The translations under genes and the position numbers were made by a program. The notes under the pieces were generated by a model. The model saw only the letters and a program-made list of their open reading frames with translations, did not search any database and was not told the origin of the DNA. A stretch of DNA of 15,152 nt from Acidobacteriaceae bacterium (GTDB lineage Bacteria > Acidobacteriota > Terriglobia > Terriglobales > Acidobacteriaceae): positions 1 through 15,152 of the forward strand of contig JASHUF010000008.1 in the NCBI GenBank assembly GCA_030040175.1, written 5' to 3'. Shown here one piece after another: positions 7,337 through 12,862 of this stretch (within the stretch, counting starts at the first letter, position 1; every line of letters begins with the position of its first letter).

Positions 7337-9487
7337 CTACGTGCGCAGACGTGCGCCTGCCTTGTTAACAGCCTCTTCCACCCTGGACTGGAATTCCTTG
7401 AGTTCCTCTTCGCGCAGGGTGCGATCAAGCGCCTGGAAGGTGGCGCCGAGCAGCAGCGCGTACTCCCCGCGCGCGAGCCGAGCGTCGCGAAACACCTCGC
7501 GTGCGCGCCAGTCGATCAGTTCAGGGAGGGGGGAAGCCTGGAGCGAGGCCATGGCGCGGTCGATCGTCTCCCAGGCAATGCTTTCGTCCAAAACCAGGGA
7601 AAAGTCGCGCCGTACGGGCTGGAAGCGCGAGATTTCCCGCGCTGCCGGCTTGCGCAAAGGAAGCTTGAACAGCCGGTCGAGATACAGCTCGCCCACCAGC
7701 ACCGGCGCCTTGAACTTGCGCGCCGCCGCTTCGCGCGGGTGCAGCTCGCCGAGCCAGCCCACGGTGAGGCCGTCAGCGGCTACGCGGGCGGCGCGATAAG
7801 GATGCAGCCACGCGGGCGTTAACCCGGCTTCGGCGGGAAAACGGTCGAAGTAGACTGCGCGCATGTCGAAGCGGGCGAGCACCTGCTCTACCGCGCCTTT
7901 CAAGTCGAAGAAGTCGAAGGCGCGCGGCGCATGCAGAGGACCCTCCTCGGGCGCGAGGCCCGTGGCGCCGAGGGCCAGCGCAGGGCGCTCGTCGACTTTC
8001 TCCACCGTCCCGTTTGCAGCCGAACCGCTGAAGACCGTTCCCATCTCGAAGAGGCGCACGTCGCTCACGTCGCGATGCAGGTTGCCGGCAATCATGGCCA
8101 GCATGCCGGGGATGAGGGAAGGACGCAGAACGCCGGCCTCCTCGCTGAGAGGATTGCCGAGCGCAACCACCTGGCCCGGCTGCGGGGCGGTCAGCTCTGC
8201 CTCCGCGGCGGAGCAGAAGGTGCCGGCAATGGCTTCGTGGAATCCGCAGGCGAGCAGCGTGCCGCGCGCGGCAGTCTCCTTTTCCGCCCAGGGCAGCGCG
8301 CGGACGCCCTCGCCGAAGGCGGGCAGCGTGTTGGCGAAGCGGTTGTAGCCGTAGACGCGCGCGATCTCTTCGATGAGATCGATTTCGCGCTCGAGATCGA
8401 GACGCCAGCTGGGCAAGGTGGCGCTCCACGCTGGTGGAGCGGCCGGGGACGGCGCGAGTTTGCAACCGAGCGCGGCGAGCACGTCTTCGACGGTTGCGGT
8501 GGTGATGCCTTCGGCGTCCTCCGTGCGGCCGAGAATGCGCTGCACCTCGCTGAGCTTGAGCTCGATGGGAGGGCGATGCGCAGTGCGCGCTTCGATAGCG
8601 GCGACGCGGGCATCGACGAGGTCCCCTTCGGCCCAACCTTCGATCCAGCCGCCGCCGGCGAGCAGGATGGCGGAGACGAGCGCGGAGGCGACGGGCGCGG
8701 CGTTGAAGTCGGCGCCGCGCTCGAAGCGATGGCTGGCGTCGGTGTGCAGACCGTGGCGGCGCGCGGTGCGGCGGACGGCCATGGGATCGAACCATGCGGC
8801 TTCAACGAGCACGTTTTTTGTGGCCGGCGTGATCATGGTGTCCCAGCCGCCCATGACGCCGGCCAGCGCCAGTGGCTTTGCGTGATCGGCCACGACGAGA
8901 TCGTCGGCATCGAGCACGCGCTCCACACCGTCGAGGGTCTTGAGCCGCTCGCCTTTTCTGGCGCGGCGGACGACGATGCCGCCTTCAATTTTGTCGAGAT
9001 CGAAGGCGTGCGTGGGCTGGCCCATGGCGAGCCAGGCAAAGTTGGTGGCGTCGACGGCGTTGGAGATCTTCTTCTGGTCGAGAAGCGCAAAGTAGGTGGA
9101 GACCTCCGCGCCGGGGAACCAGTCGCGCGACTCGCCGATGGCGACATCGCGCAGGACGCGCGCGGTGAAGCGGCCGCAGGCGTCCTCGACTTCAATGGCC
9201 ACGGAGAACGGGCGCTGGCTGCACGGGCGGGGTGCGGGAAGAGGGAATGCCAGCGCGGGCAGCTCGAGCGCGTAGATGGCGGCGGCTTCGCGGGCGATGC
9301 CGTAGTGGTTCATGGCGTCAACGCGGTTGGTGGTGATGTCCATCGCGAAGATCGAACCGTTGCCGGAGCCGAGATCGCAGATGCCCTCGACGGCAATGCC
9401 ACGTAGCGTGAGATCTTCGGCGAGTTGGGCGTCGGAGACGGACAGGCCGGGGAGATATGCGCGGAGCCATTTGGTGAGAATTTTCAT
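7337..9487 (-). CDS. pheT: Phenylalanine--tRNA ligase beta subunit, short form
   Basis: The 716-residue product is PheT: it starts MKILTKWLRAYLPG, contains the B1-domain signature DITTNRVDAMNHYGIARE at about 50-67 and the B3/B4 and B5 domains. It ends in the ferredoxin-fold anticodon-binding (FDX-ACB) domain (RFQPVRRDFSLVLDES to KAGARLRT). With PheS it forms the alpha2-beta2 enzyme charging tRNA-Phe, and the beta subunit carries the editing site. Unlike the roughly 800-residue E. coli type, the sequence passes straight from the N-terminal helix region to the B1 motif, so the inserted EMAP-II-like tRNA-binding OB domain (about 110 residues) is missing. The start at 9487 lacks a good Shine-Dalgarno sequence but fits the family N-terminus. 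It is separated from pheS by an S23 cassette instead of the usual tight junction. Confidence 0.96.
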   Translation of the reverse strand: MKILTKWLRAYLPGLSVSDAQLAEDLTLRGIAVEGICDLGSGNGSIFAMDITTNRVDAMNHYGIAREAAAIYALELPALAFPLPAPRPCSQRPFSVAIEVEDACGRFTARVLRDVAIGESRDWFPGAEVSTYFALLDQKKISNAVDATNFAWLAMGQPTHAFDLDKIEGGIVVRRARKGERLKTLDGVERVLDADDLVVADHAKPLALAGVMGGWDTMITPATKNVLVEAAWFDPMAVRRTARRHGLHTDASHRFERGADFNAAPVASALVSAILLAGGGWIEGWAEGDLVDARVAAIEARTAHRPPIELKLSEVQRILGRTEDAEGITTATVEDVLAALGCKLAPSPAAPPAWSATLPSWRLDLEREIDLIEEIARVYGYNRFANTLPAFGEGVRALPWAEKETAARGTLLACGFHEAIAGTFCSAAEAELTAPQPGQVVALGNPLSEEAGVLRPSLIPGMLAMIAGNLHRDVSDVRLFEMGTVFSGSAANGTVEKVDERPALALGATGLAPEEGPLHAPRAFDFFDLKGAVEQVLARFDMRAVYFDRFPAEAGLTPAWLHPYRAARVAADGLTVGWLGELHPREAAARKFKAPVLVGELYLDRLFKLPLRKPAAREISRFQPVRRDFSLVLDESIAWETIDRAMASLQASPLPELIDWRAREVFRDARLARGEYALLLGATFQALDRTLREEELKEFQSRVEEAVNKAGARLRT

Positions 9488-9500
9488 GAAATCACGATGG

Positions 9501-9553
9501 GCGAGTTCGCACGCGCTTCGCGCGAATTCGCAAGTTGGCGAGTTTGCGGGTTC
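9501..9553 (+). repeat. Left inverted-repeat arm of the S23 cassette (octamer repeats plus hairpin)
   Basis: The arm consists of octamers of the form GCRARTTN (9501-9508, 9522-9529, 9530-9537, 9538-9545, 9546-9553). It also has a small hairpin, CGCGC 9512-9516 with GCGCG 9520-9524. The 24 bases 9526-9549 are the reverse complement of 9952-9975 with two mismatches. It lies between the S23 gene and pheT. Confidence 0.75.
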
Positions 9554-9565
9554 TGTGCCACCGAA

Positions 9566-9928
9566 TCATTCCTCCAAGACGCCAAGCAGGCCGTTGATCA
9601 GCTTGGCAACATCAATCGCCGCGTCTATCAGGTCTTTTGCCGAGGTCTTGCCAAATAAACCAAGATCGCAAGCCAATTCGATCTGCGTTTGCAGTTCGTA
9701 CAGCGATCCGCGCGCCATCCCGAGAGAGTTTCTTAGCTGAGGGTCCGTCAACCTTCCATGGCCCTCGGCAATATTACTCGCGACTGAAACGGCCGCGCGG
9801 CGCAATTGAATCCGCAAGCCAAAGATTTCGGACTTTGGGAAGCCCTCGGTTAGTGCATAAACCTGACGGGCGAGCGCCATTGCCTTCTGCCAGGCAATCA
9901 GGTCGCGAAAATGCCTCGTTCTCGGCAC
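9566..9928 (-). CDS. Four-helix-bundle protein, S23 / 23S rRNA intervening-sequence protein family
   Basis: The 120-residue product has the family hallmarks: RHFRDLIAWQKAMALARQVY at the N-terminus, the central RRAAVSVASNIAEGHGR with the SNIAEG motif, then SLYELQTQIELA and a final helix. Homologues are encoded inside intervening sequences of 23S rRNA in Leptospira, Coxiella and others. The Avd protein of diversity-generating retroelements has the same fold, a basic pentameric nucleic-acid-binding bundle. The precise function is unknown. The longer ATG frame from 10015 runs through repeat DNA and carries an unrelated leader. The GTG at 9928 gives the usual VPRTRHFRDL N-terminus with GGGAG about 12 bases upstream, so I chose it. 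The gene sits between pheS and pheT with 79 and 78 bp on either side and inverted repeats flanking it. Confidence 0.85.
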   Translation of the reverse strand: MPRTRHFRDLIAWQKAMALARQVYALTEGFPKSEIFGLRIQLRRAAVSVASNIAEGHGRLTDPQLRNSLGMARGSLYELQTQIELACDLGLFGKTSAKDLIDAAIDVAKLINGLLGVLEE

Positions 9929-9951
9929 GCTCGTTCGTTCTCCCGAATCAG

Positions 9952-9999
9952 CCGCTAACTCGCTAACTTGCGAATGTCCGCCGGAGGCGGACGCTAACT
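9952..9999 (-). repeat. Right inverted-repeat arm of the S23 cassette with hairpin
   Basis: On the minus strand, 9975-9952 reads ATTC followed by GCAAGTTAGCGAGTTAGCGG and matches the left arm at 22 of 24 positions. Outside it is a perfect 7-bp hairpin, GTCCGCC 9976-9982 and GGCGGAC 9986-9992 with a GGA loop, then another GTTAGC-type unit (9993-9999). The left arm shows the same order of parts with a different hairpin sequence. Transcribed, the two arms could pair across the S23 gene. Confidence 0.75.
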
Positions 10000-10007
10000 G
10001 GCCGCTT

Positions 10008-11120
10008 CTACACAAATAGACTCAAAAACCGCATGTCACCCGCGTAGAATTGCCCGATTTCGCTGATGCCGTACTTCATCATGGCGATGCGTTCGACGCC
10101 CATGCCGAAGGCGAAGCCGGAGATTTTCTTCGGGTCGTAAGCGGGCTGCTTTTCCCGGGCGAAAGCGAAGACCGCGGGATCGACCATGCCGCAACCGAGG
10201 AGCTCGATCCAGCCCGACTGCTTGCACTTTCTGCAGCCCTTGCCGCCGCAGAAGATGCAGCTGATCTGCACGTCGGCGCTGGGCTCGGTGAAGGGAAAGA
10301 ACGAGGGGAAGAAGCGCGTTTTCACGGCCGAGCCGAAGAGCGCCTTCATGGCGTGATCGAGCGTGCCTTTGAGATGGCTGAAGGTGATGTGCGTGTCCAC
10401 GCAGAGGCCCTCGACTTGGTGGAAGATGGGCGAGTGCGTAGCGTCGGCCGCGTCGTTGCGGTGCACCTTGCCGGGAATGACGATGCGCACCGGCGGCGGC
10501 TCAAGCTCCATGGTGCGCATCTGCACCGGAGACGTATGGGTGCGCAGCAAGAGCCGGTCGCGCAGGGGTTTGCGTTCCTGGCTGGCTATGACGAGCGTGT
10601 CCTGGGTGTCGCGCGCGGGATGGCCGGGAGGGAAATTCATGCTCTCGAAGTTGTAGTAATCGGTTTCGACTTCAGGCCCCACACCCACGGAGTAGCCGAG
10701 CGCCGCGAAGACGCTGACGATTTCGCTCATGGTGCGCGTGATGGGATGCTCGGCGCCGAGAAGGCGGCGGGTGCCGGGCAGAGTGATGTCGAGGGCCTGG
10801 GCTTTGAGCGCGGCATCGGCTGACTTCGAGCGTTGATCCAGCTCCAGGAGGAGTTCCGTCAGAAGGAATTGCTTGAACTCGTTGAACCTCTGTCCGAGCG
10901 CCTTCTTGGCTTCAGGCGGGGCTGCCTTCAGCCAGCGGCTGGAAACTTCGTTGAGGCGCCCTTGTTTGCGTCCCAGCCAACTGAGACGGAAGGCTTCGAG
11001 TGCCTCGGAGCTATCGACCGCATCGGCAACGGCTTTCGCCTGATCGCGGAGCTCGGCGAAGGCCTTGTCCAGCGATTCGTCGTCGAACGCCGTCAGGTTG
11101 GGGATCGAGTCGTTCGTCAT
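10008..11120 (-). CDS. pheS: Phenylalanine--tRNA ligase alpha subunit
   Basis: The 370-residue protein is PheS, the catalytic class II subunit. It has an N-terminal coiled-coil arm (residues 10-110), the MNFPPGHPARDTQDT segment, and LLRTHTSPVQMRTM. Motif 2 is GKVHRNDAADATHSPIFHQVEG (about 217-238), followed by FFPSFFPFTEPS and motif 3, GFAFGMGVERIAMM (about 335-348). It activates phenylalanine and charges tRNA-Phe with PheT. Between FTEPS and the GCGMVDP loop lies a Cys cluster, C288-x2-C291-x4-C296-x2-C299, a probable zinc ribbon that E. coli PheS lacks and that I believe occurs in several other lineages. The ATG at 11120 gives the standard N-terminus although the Shine-Dalgarno is weak. The gene lies 92 bp after hicB and may be read from upstream promoters. 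Confidence 0.97.
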   Translation of the reverse strand: MTNDSIPNLTAFDDESLDKAFAELRDQAKAVADAVDSSEALEAFRLSWLGRKQGRLNEVSSRWLKAAPPEAKKALGQRFNEFKQFLLTELLLELDQRSKSADAALKAQALDITLPGTRRLLGAEHPITRTMSEIVSVFAALGYSVGVGPEVETDYYNFESMNFPPGHPARDTQDTLVIASQERKPLRDRLLLRTHTSPVQMRTMELEPPPVRIVIPGKVHRNDAADATHSPIFHQVEGLCVDTHITFSHLKGTLDHAMKALFGSAVKTRFFPSFFPFTEPSADVQISCIFCGGKGCRKCKQSGWIELLGCGMVDPAVFAFAREKQPAYDPKKISGFAFGMGVERIAMMKYGISEIGQFYAGDMRFLSLFV

Positions 11121-11212
11121 GGGTAAAAAGCAGGATAAATCACGGCGTGGAGCGAAAAGCGCTTACGCGCACCTGATGAAGCCAGATTTGAAATGGATCG
11201 GGGGACTGAAGT

Positions 11213-11428
11213 CTACGCGGGGATAGCGATCTGCTTGACCTGTGCAGCGGGCGCAGGAACAGGCAAGCCGTCTTCGCGAAGTCCAGCGATGTGAAACTCG
11301 ATTCCCTCGCGGATCAGCTTCTCCGTTTCCTCGATAGTAGGCGCGGCCACGCCGAGGCCGGGTAGGTCCGGCGCATAGGCACTCCAGCCGTTCGAGGTTT
11401 TCTCAAACACAACTGCGTATTCCGTCAT
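11213..11428 (-). CDS. hicB: HicB-family antitoxin, short form
   Basis: The 71-residue product is the HicB (UPF0150) partial RNase-H-like fold: EYAVVFEKTSNGWSAYAPDLPG, then TIEETEKLIREGIEFHIAGLREDG, then a Pro/Ala-rich tail. HicB neutralises the HicA mRNA interferase by covering its active site. It lacks a C-terminal helix-turn-helix or ribbon-helix-helix, so DNA binding for autoregulation is not obvious. The start at 11428 overlaps the hicA stop by ATGA, the classic coupled hicA-hicB junction; a longer ATG frame from 11509 is only the shadow of hicA. The partner toxin is damaged, so this is probably an orphan antitoxin, possibly able to buffer related HicA toxins elsewhere. Confidence 0.88.
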   Translation of the reverse strand: MTEYAVVFEKTSNGWSAYAPDLPGLGVAAPTIEETEKLIREGIEFHIAGLREDGLPVPAPAAQVKQIAIPA

Positions 11429-11610
11429 TTTAGTCCCGCCTGTTTGAGAATGCTGTTGAGCGTACCTTTGTCCATCTCCTGGGATGGATGGCCGGCTACC
11501 GTGACTCACCCGGGTTTATCTGGGTGCTTGAACTGGCGATGGCTGCCCTTTTGCCCAACCTGGTGCCAGCCGTCGTCCTCAATCAGCTTCAGCACGTCGC
11601 GAACCTTGAT
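11425..11610 (-). pseudogene. hicA: Decayed HicA toxin (nonsense codon and lost start)
   Basis: The minus strand reads through a complete HicA-like 61-residue sequence: KVRDVLKLIEDDGWHQVGQ, KGSHRQFKHPDKPG, stop, VTVAGHPSQEMDKGTLNSIL, KQAGLK. The active-site histidine motif KGSHRQFKHP is intact. Codon 35 is TGA (11506-11508), where the family has a basic residue as in PGRV, consistent with CGA changed to TGA. The codon where the Met is expected is ATC (11608-11610), and an in-frame TAG lies three codons further upstream, so no ATG start exists. A GTG at codon 6 could start only a truncated 29-residue peptide. The 3' end overlaps hicB by ATGA. HicA is a dsRBD-like mRNA-cleaving toxin; this copy should be inactive. 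Confidence 0.82.
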
Positions 11611-11634
11611 GCCAGCAGCCTAACCGTATGGCTG

Positions 11635-11640
11635 ATTATA
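11635..11640 (-). promoter_or_regulatory. Putative hicAB -10 element (TATAAT)
   Basis: The minus strand carries a perfect TATAAT 24 bases before the expected hicA start position. A matching -35 at 17 bp is not evident; TGCAAC lies at 20 bp. It probably once drove hicAB and could now drive hicB and possibly pheS. Confidence 0.45.
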
Positions 11641-11670
11641 TTCCCGCCAGCACAGATGTAGTTGCACGCG

Positions 11671-11708
11671 AAACGGCCCGAAGCTCCCTCAAGAACTCCG
11701 GGCCGTTT
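11671..11708. terminator. Hairpin with 10-bp stem between rplT and hicAB
   Basis: AAACGGCCCG (11671-11680) pairs perfectly with CGGGCCGTTT (11699-11708) around an 18-nt loop. On the minus strand it lies about 80 bases after the rplT stop and is followed by only three T residues before CGC; on the plus strand the stem ends in TTTT. It is a reasonable terminator candidate that would insulate hicAB from the ribosomal-protein genes, but the T-run is short. Confidence 0.5.
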
Positions 11709-11741
11709 TGCCGCCAGTTGTATTCCGATTTGCTTTCCCCC

Positions 11742-11771
11742 CCATTCTGTCCGTCATGACGGACAGAATGG
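11742..11771. repeat. 30-bp perfect palindrome downstream of rplT
   Basis: Positions 11742-11756 (CCATTCTGTCCGTCA) are the exact reverse complement of 11757-11771. In RNA this is a 13-bp stem with a 4-nt loop, extendable through flanking C and G runs with a small bulge. It begins 16 bases after the rplT stop in the direction of transcription and is followed by purines, not a T-run. It may act as a 3' stabilising or terminating hairpin, or as a dimeric protein-binding site. Confidence 0.8.
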
Positions 11772-11787
11772 ATGGGGCACCAATGTG

Positions 11788-12156
11788 TTACGCCGCTTTG
11801 GCGGCGCGTGCGGCCTTGGCCTGCTCGACGAGCTTGGCAAAGCCGGCCGCGTCTTTGACGGCGATCTCGGCCAGGATTTTGCGGTCGAGCTCGATGCCGG
11901 CCTTTTTGAGGCCGTTGATGAACTGCGAGTAGCTGGCGCCGTTGAGCTTGCAGGCAGCGGCGATGCGCACGATCCAGAGCGAGCGGAACTGGCGCTTCTT
12001 CTCGCGCCGGCCGCGGTAGCCGAACTTGAGGCCGCGCTCGACGGCCTCCTGCGCCGCCTGGTAGAGCTTGGATTTGGTGAGGAAATAACCGCTGGCGCGG
12101 TCCAGGATTTTCTTGCGGCGGTCGTGCCGCTTGGTGCCACGTTTCACGCGGGGCAT
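11788..12156 (-). CDS. rplT: 50S ribosomal protein L20
   Basis: The 122-residue basic protein is L20: [49 protein letters not shown] and the C-terminal globular part with [16 protein letters not shown]. It binds 23S rRNA domain I early in large-subunit assembly and in several bacteria represses its own operon. The ATG at 12156 follows AAGGAG at seven bases. The C-terminus has a short Ala/Lys-rich extension (KAARAAKAA). It follows rpmI by an unusually wide 194-bp gap containing heptamer repeats, and is followed by a 30-bp palindrome. Confidence 0.97.
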   Translation of the reverse strand: MPRVKRGTKRHDRRKKILDRASGYFLTKSKLYQAAQEAVERGLKFGYRGRREKKRQFRSLWIVRIAAACKLNGASYSQFINGLKKAGIELDRKILAEIAVKDAAGFAKLVEQAKAARAAKAA

Positions 12157-12170
12157 GGTCTTCTCCTTTT

Positions 12171-12205
12171 AGCTACTAGCTTCTAGCTCCTAGCCTCCAG
12201 CCCGC
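12171..12205. repeat. Imperfect heptamer tandem repeat, AGCTTCT type
   Basis: Five consecutive 7-bp units, AGCTACT, AGCTTCT, AGCTCCT, AGCCTCC and AGCCCGC, run from 12171 to 12205. They begin immediately upstream of the rplT ribosome binding site in the rpmI-rplT gap. Function unknown. Confidence 0.65.
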
Positions 12206-12247
12206 CCTGCGGCGCGACCGGCTCAGGTTCAGCATGATGAGCCAGCG

Positions 12248-12275
12248 GCTGAAAGCTGAGAGCTGAAGGCTGTTA
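12248..12275. repeat. Imperfect heptamer tandem repeat, GCTGAAR type
   Basis: Four consecutive 7-bp units, GCTGAAA, GCTGAGA, GCTGAAG and GCTGTTA, form a second heptamer array in the same rpmI-rplT gap. It has a different core but the same period as the array at 12171-12205. Confidence 0.6.
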
Positions 12276-12350
12276 TTGCGCGGCTGGAGGCAGGTTGGGC
12301 CTCTTCACTCGCGGGTGCTGCGCACGGCAGCTCTTTGGACTAATCCCCTG

Positions 12351-12548
12351 CTAAGCGTAGGGAATCATGCGCGCGACCTTGGCGTAGTCGCCGTCGGAAA
12401 CCAGGGTGCTCTTGCCGAGCTTGCGCTTGGTCTTGACGGCCTTCGACGTGAGGATGTGGCGCATCTTGGTGTGGCCCCGCATGATCTTGCCGGTGCCGGT
12501 CTTCTTGAAGCGCTTGGCCGCGCCCGAATGGGTTTTCAACTTGGGCAT
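12351..12548 (-). CDS. rpmI: 50S ribosomal protein L35
   Basis: The 65-residue protein is a standard L35: [44 protein letters not shown] and a short C-terminal tail ending MIPYA. It is a large-subunit protein that normally lies in an infC-rpmI-rplT operon. Here rplT follows, but infC is absent from the 314 bp upstream, where the next gene is an unrelated VOC protein. The start at 12548 gives the canonical N-terminus; the Shine-Dalgarno is weak. A GGCTGA/TCAGCC hairpin in the leader (12565-12580) and a TATACT element 66 bp upstream suggest its own promoter. Confidence 0.97.
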   Translation of the reverse strand: MPKLKTHSGAAKRFKKTGTGKIMRGHTKMRHILTSKAVKTKRKLGKSTLVSDGDYAKVARMIPYA

Positions 12549-12862
12549 TGCTGTTCTCGTTTTGGGCTGAAGTCTCAGCCGGACAGGGACTTTCCCGCCC
12601 GTGAGGCTCTTTTGAGTATACAGGAAGCCGAGCGAGCGGGGCTAGCTTGTGCGCCGTCCCTCCGGGACTCCGGACCGGGTTGCAGTCGCAGTGTTCGCCC
12701 TCCCCACGCTGAAGCGCGGGGCTAACGAGCGCTGCGCCGACGGCGCGAGCCGGACATTGCTTATGCGGCCTTCCCATGGTTGGGTCGCGGGCGCCCGGGA
12801 AAATTGTTCGCTCGACGAGCTCCGCGAACCGCGCTAACGCCGCCAGCTCCGCTGTGTTCGCG
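12549..12862. other. Intergenic region upstream of rpmI with REP-like hairpins
   Basis: No gene is visible in these 314 bp. Near rpmI there is a 6-bp leader hairpin (12565-12570 with 12575-12580, loop AGTC). Further upstream lies a run of palindromes: GTCCC 12656-12660 with GGGAC 12664-12668; 12702-12710 with 12713-12721 (8 of 9 paired, core CGCTGAAGCG); and GCGCCG 12734-12739 with CGGCGC 12741-12746. Two 9-bp units similar to those at the left end of the window occur at 12835-12852. The combination looks like a REP or BIME-type repetitive extragenic element next to the rpmI promoter. Confidence 0.5.
12615..12620 (-). promoter_or_regulatory. Putative rpmI -10 element (TATACT)
   Basis: The minus strand reads TATACT at 12620-12615, followed by CAA, 66 bases before the rpmI start. 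No good -35 is seen 16-18 bp upstream. It is listed because the same nonamer sits at nearly the same distance from the ZapB-like gene. Confidence 0.3.

Noticed and set aside
7931..9406. 491-codon plus-strand open frame over pheT
   Set aside because: Shadow of pheT with Gly/Ala/Asp/Val bias and no domain.
9929..10015. N-terminal extension of the S23 protein from ATG 10015
   Set aside because: It overlaps the pheS end and the repeat and hairpin arm; family members start at the RHFRDL-type N-terminus reached from GTG 9928.
11213..11509. 98-residue longer HicB starting at 11509
   Set aside because: The extra 27 residues are the hicA coding sequence read in another frame; ATG 11428 overlaps the hicA stop as in typical hicAB pairs.
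12157..12350. CRISPR array in the rpmI-rplT gap
   Set aside because: The repeats are 7-bp, contiguous and imperfect, with no spacers and no cas genes.
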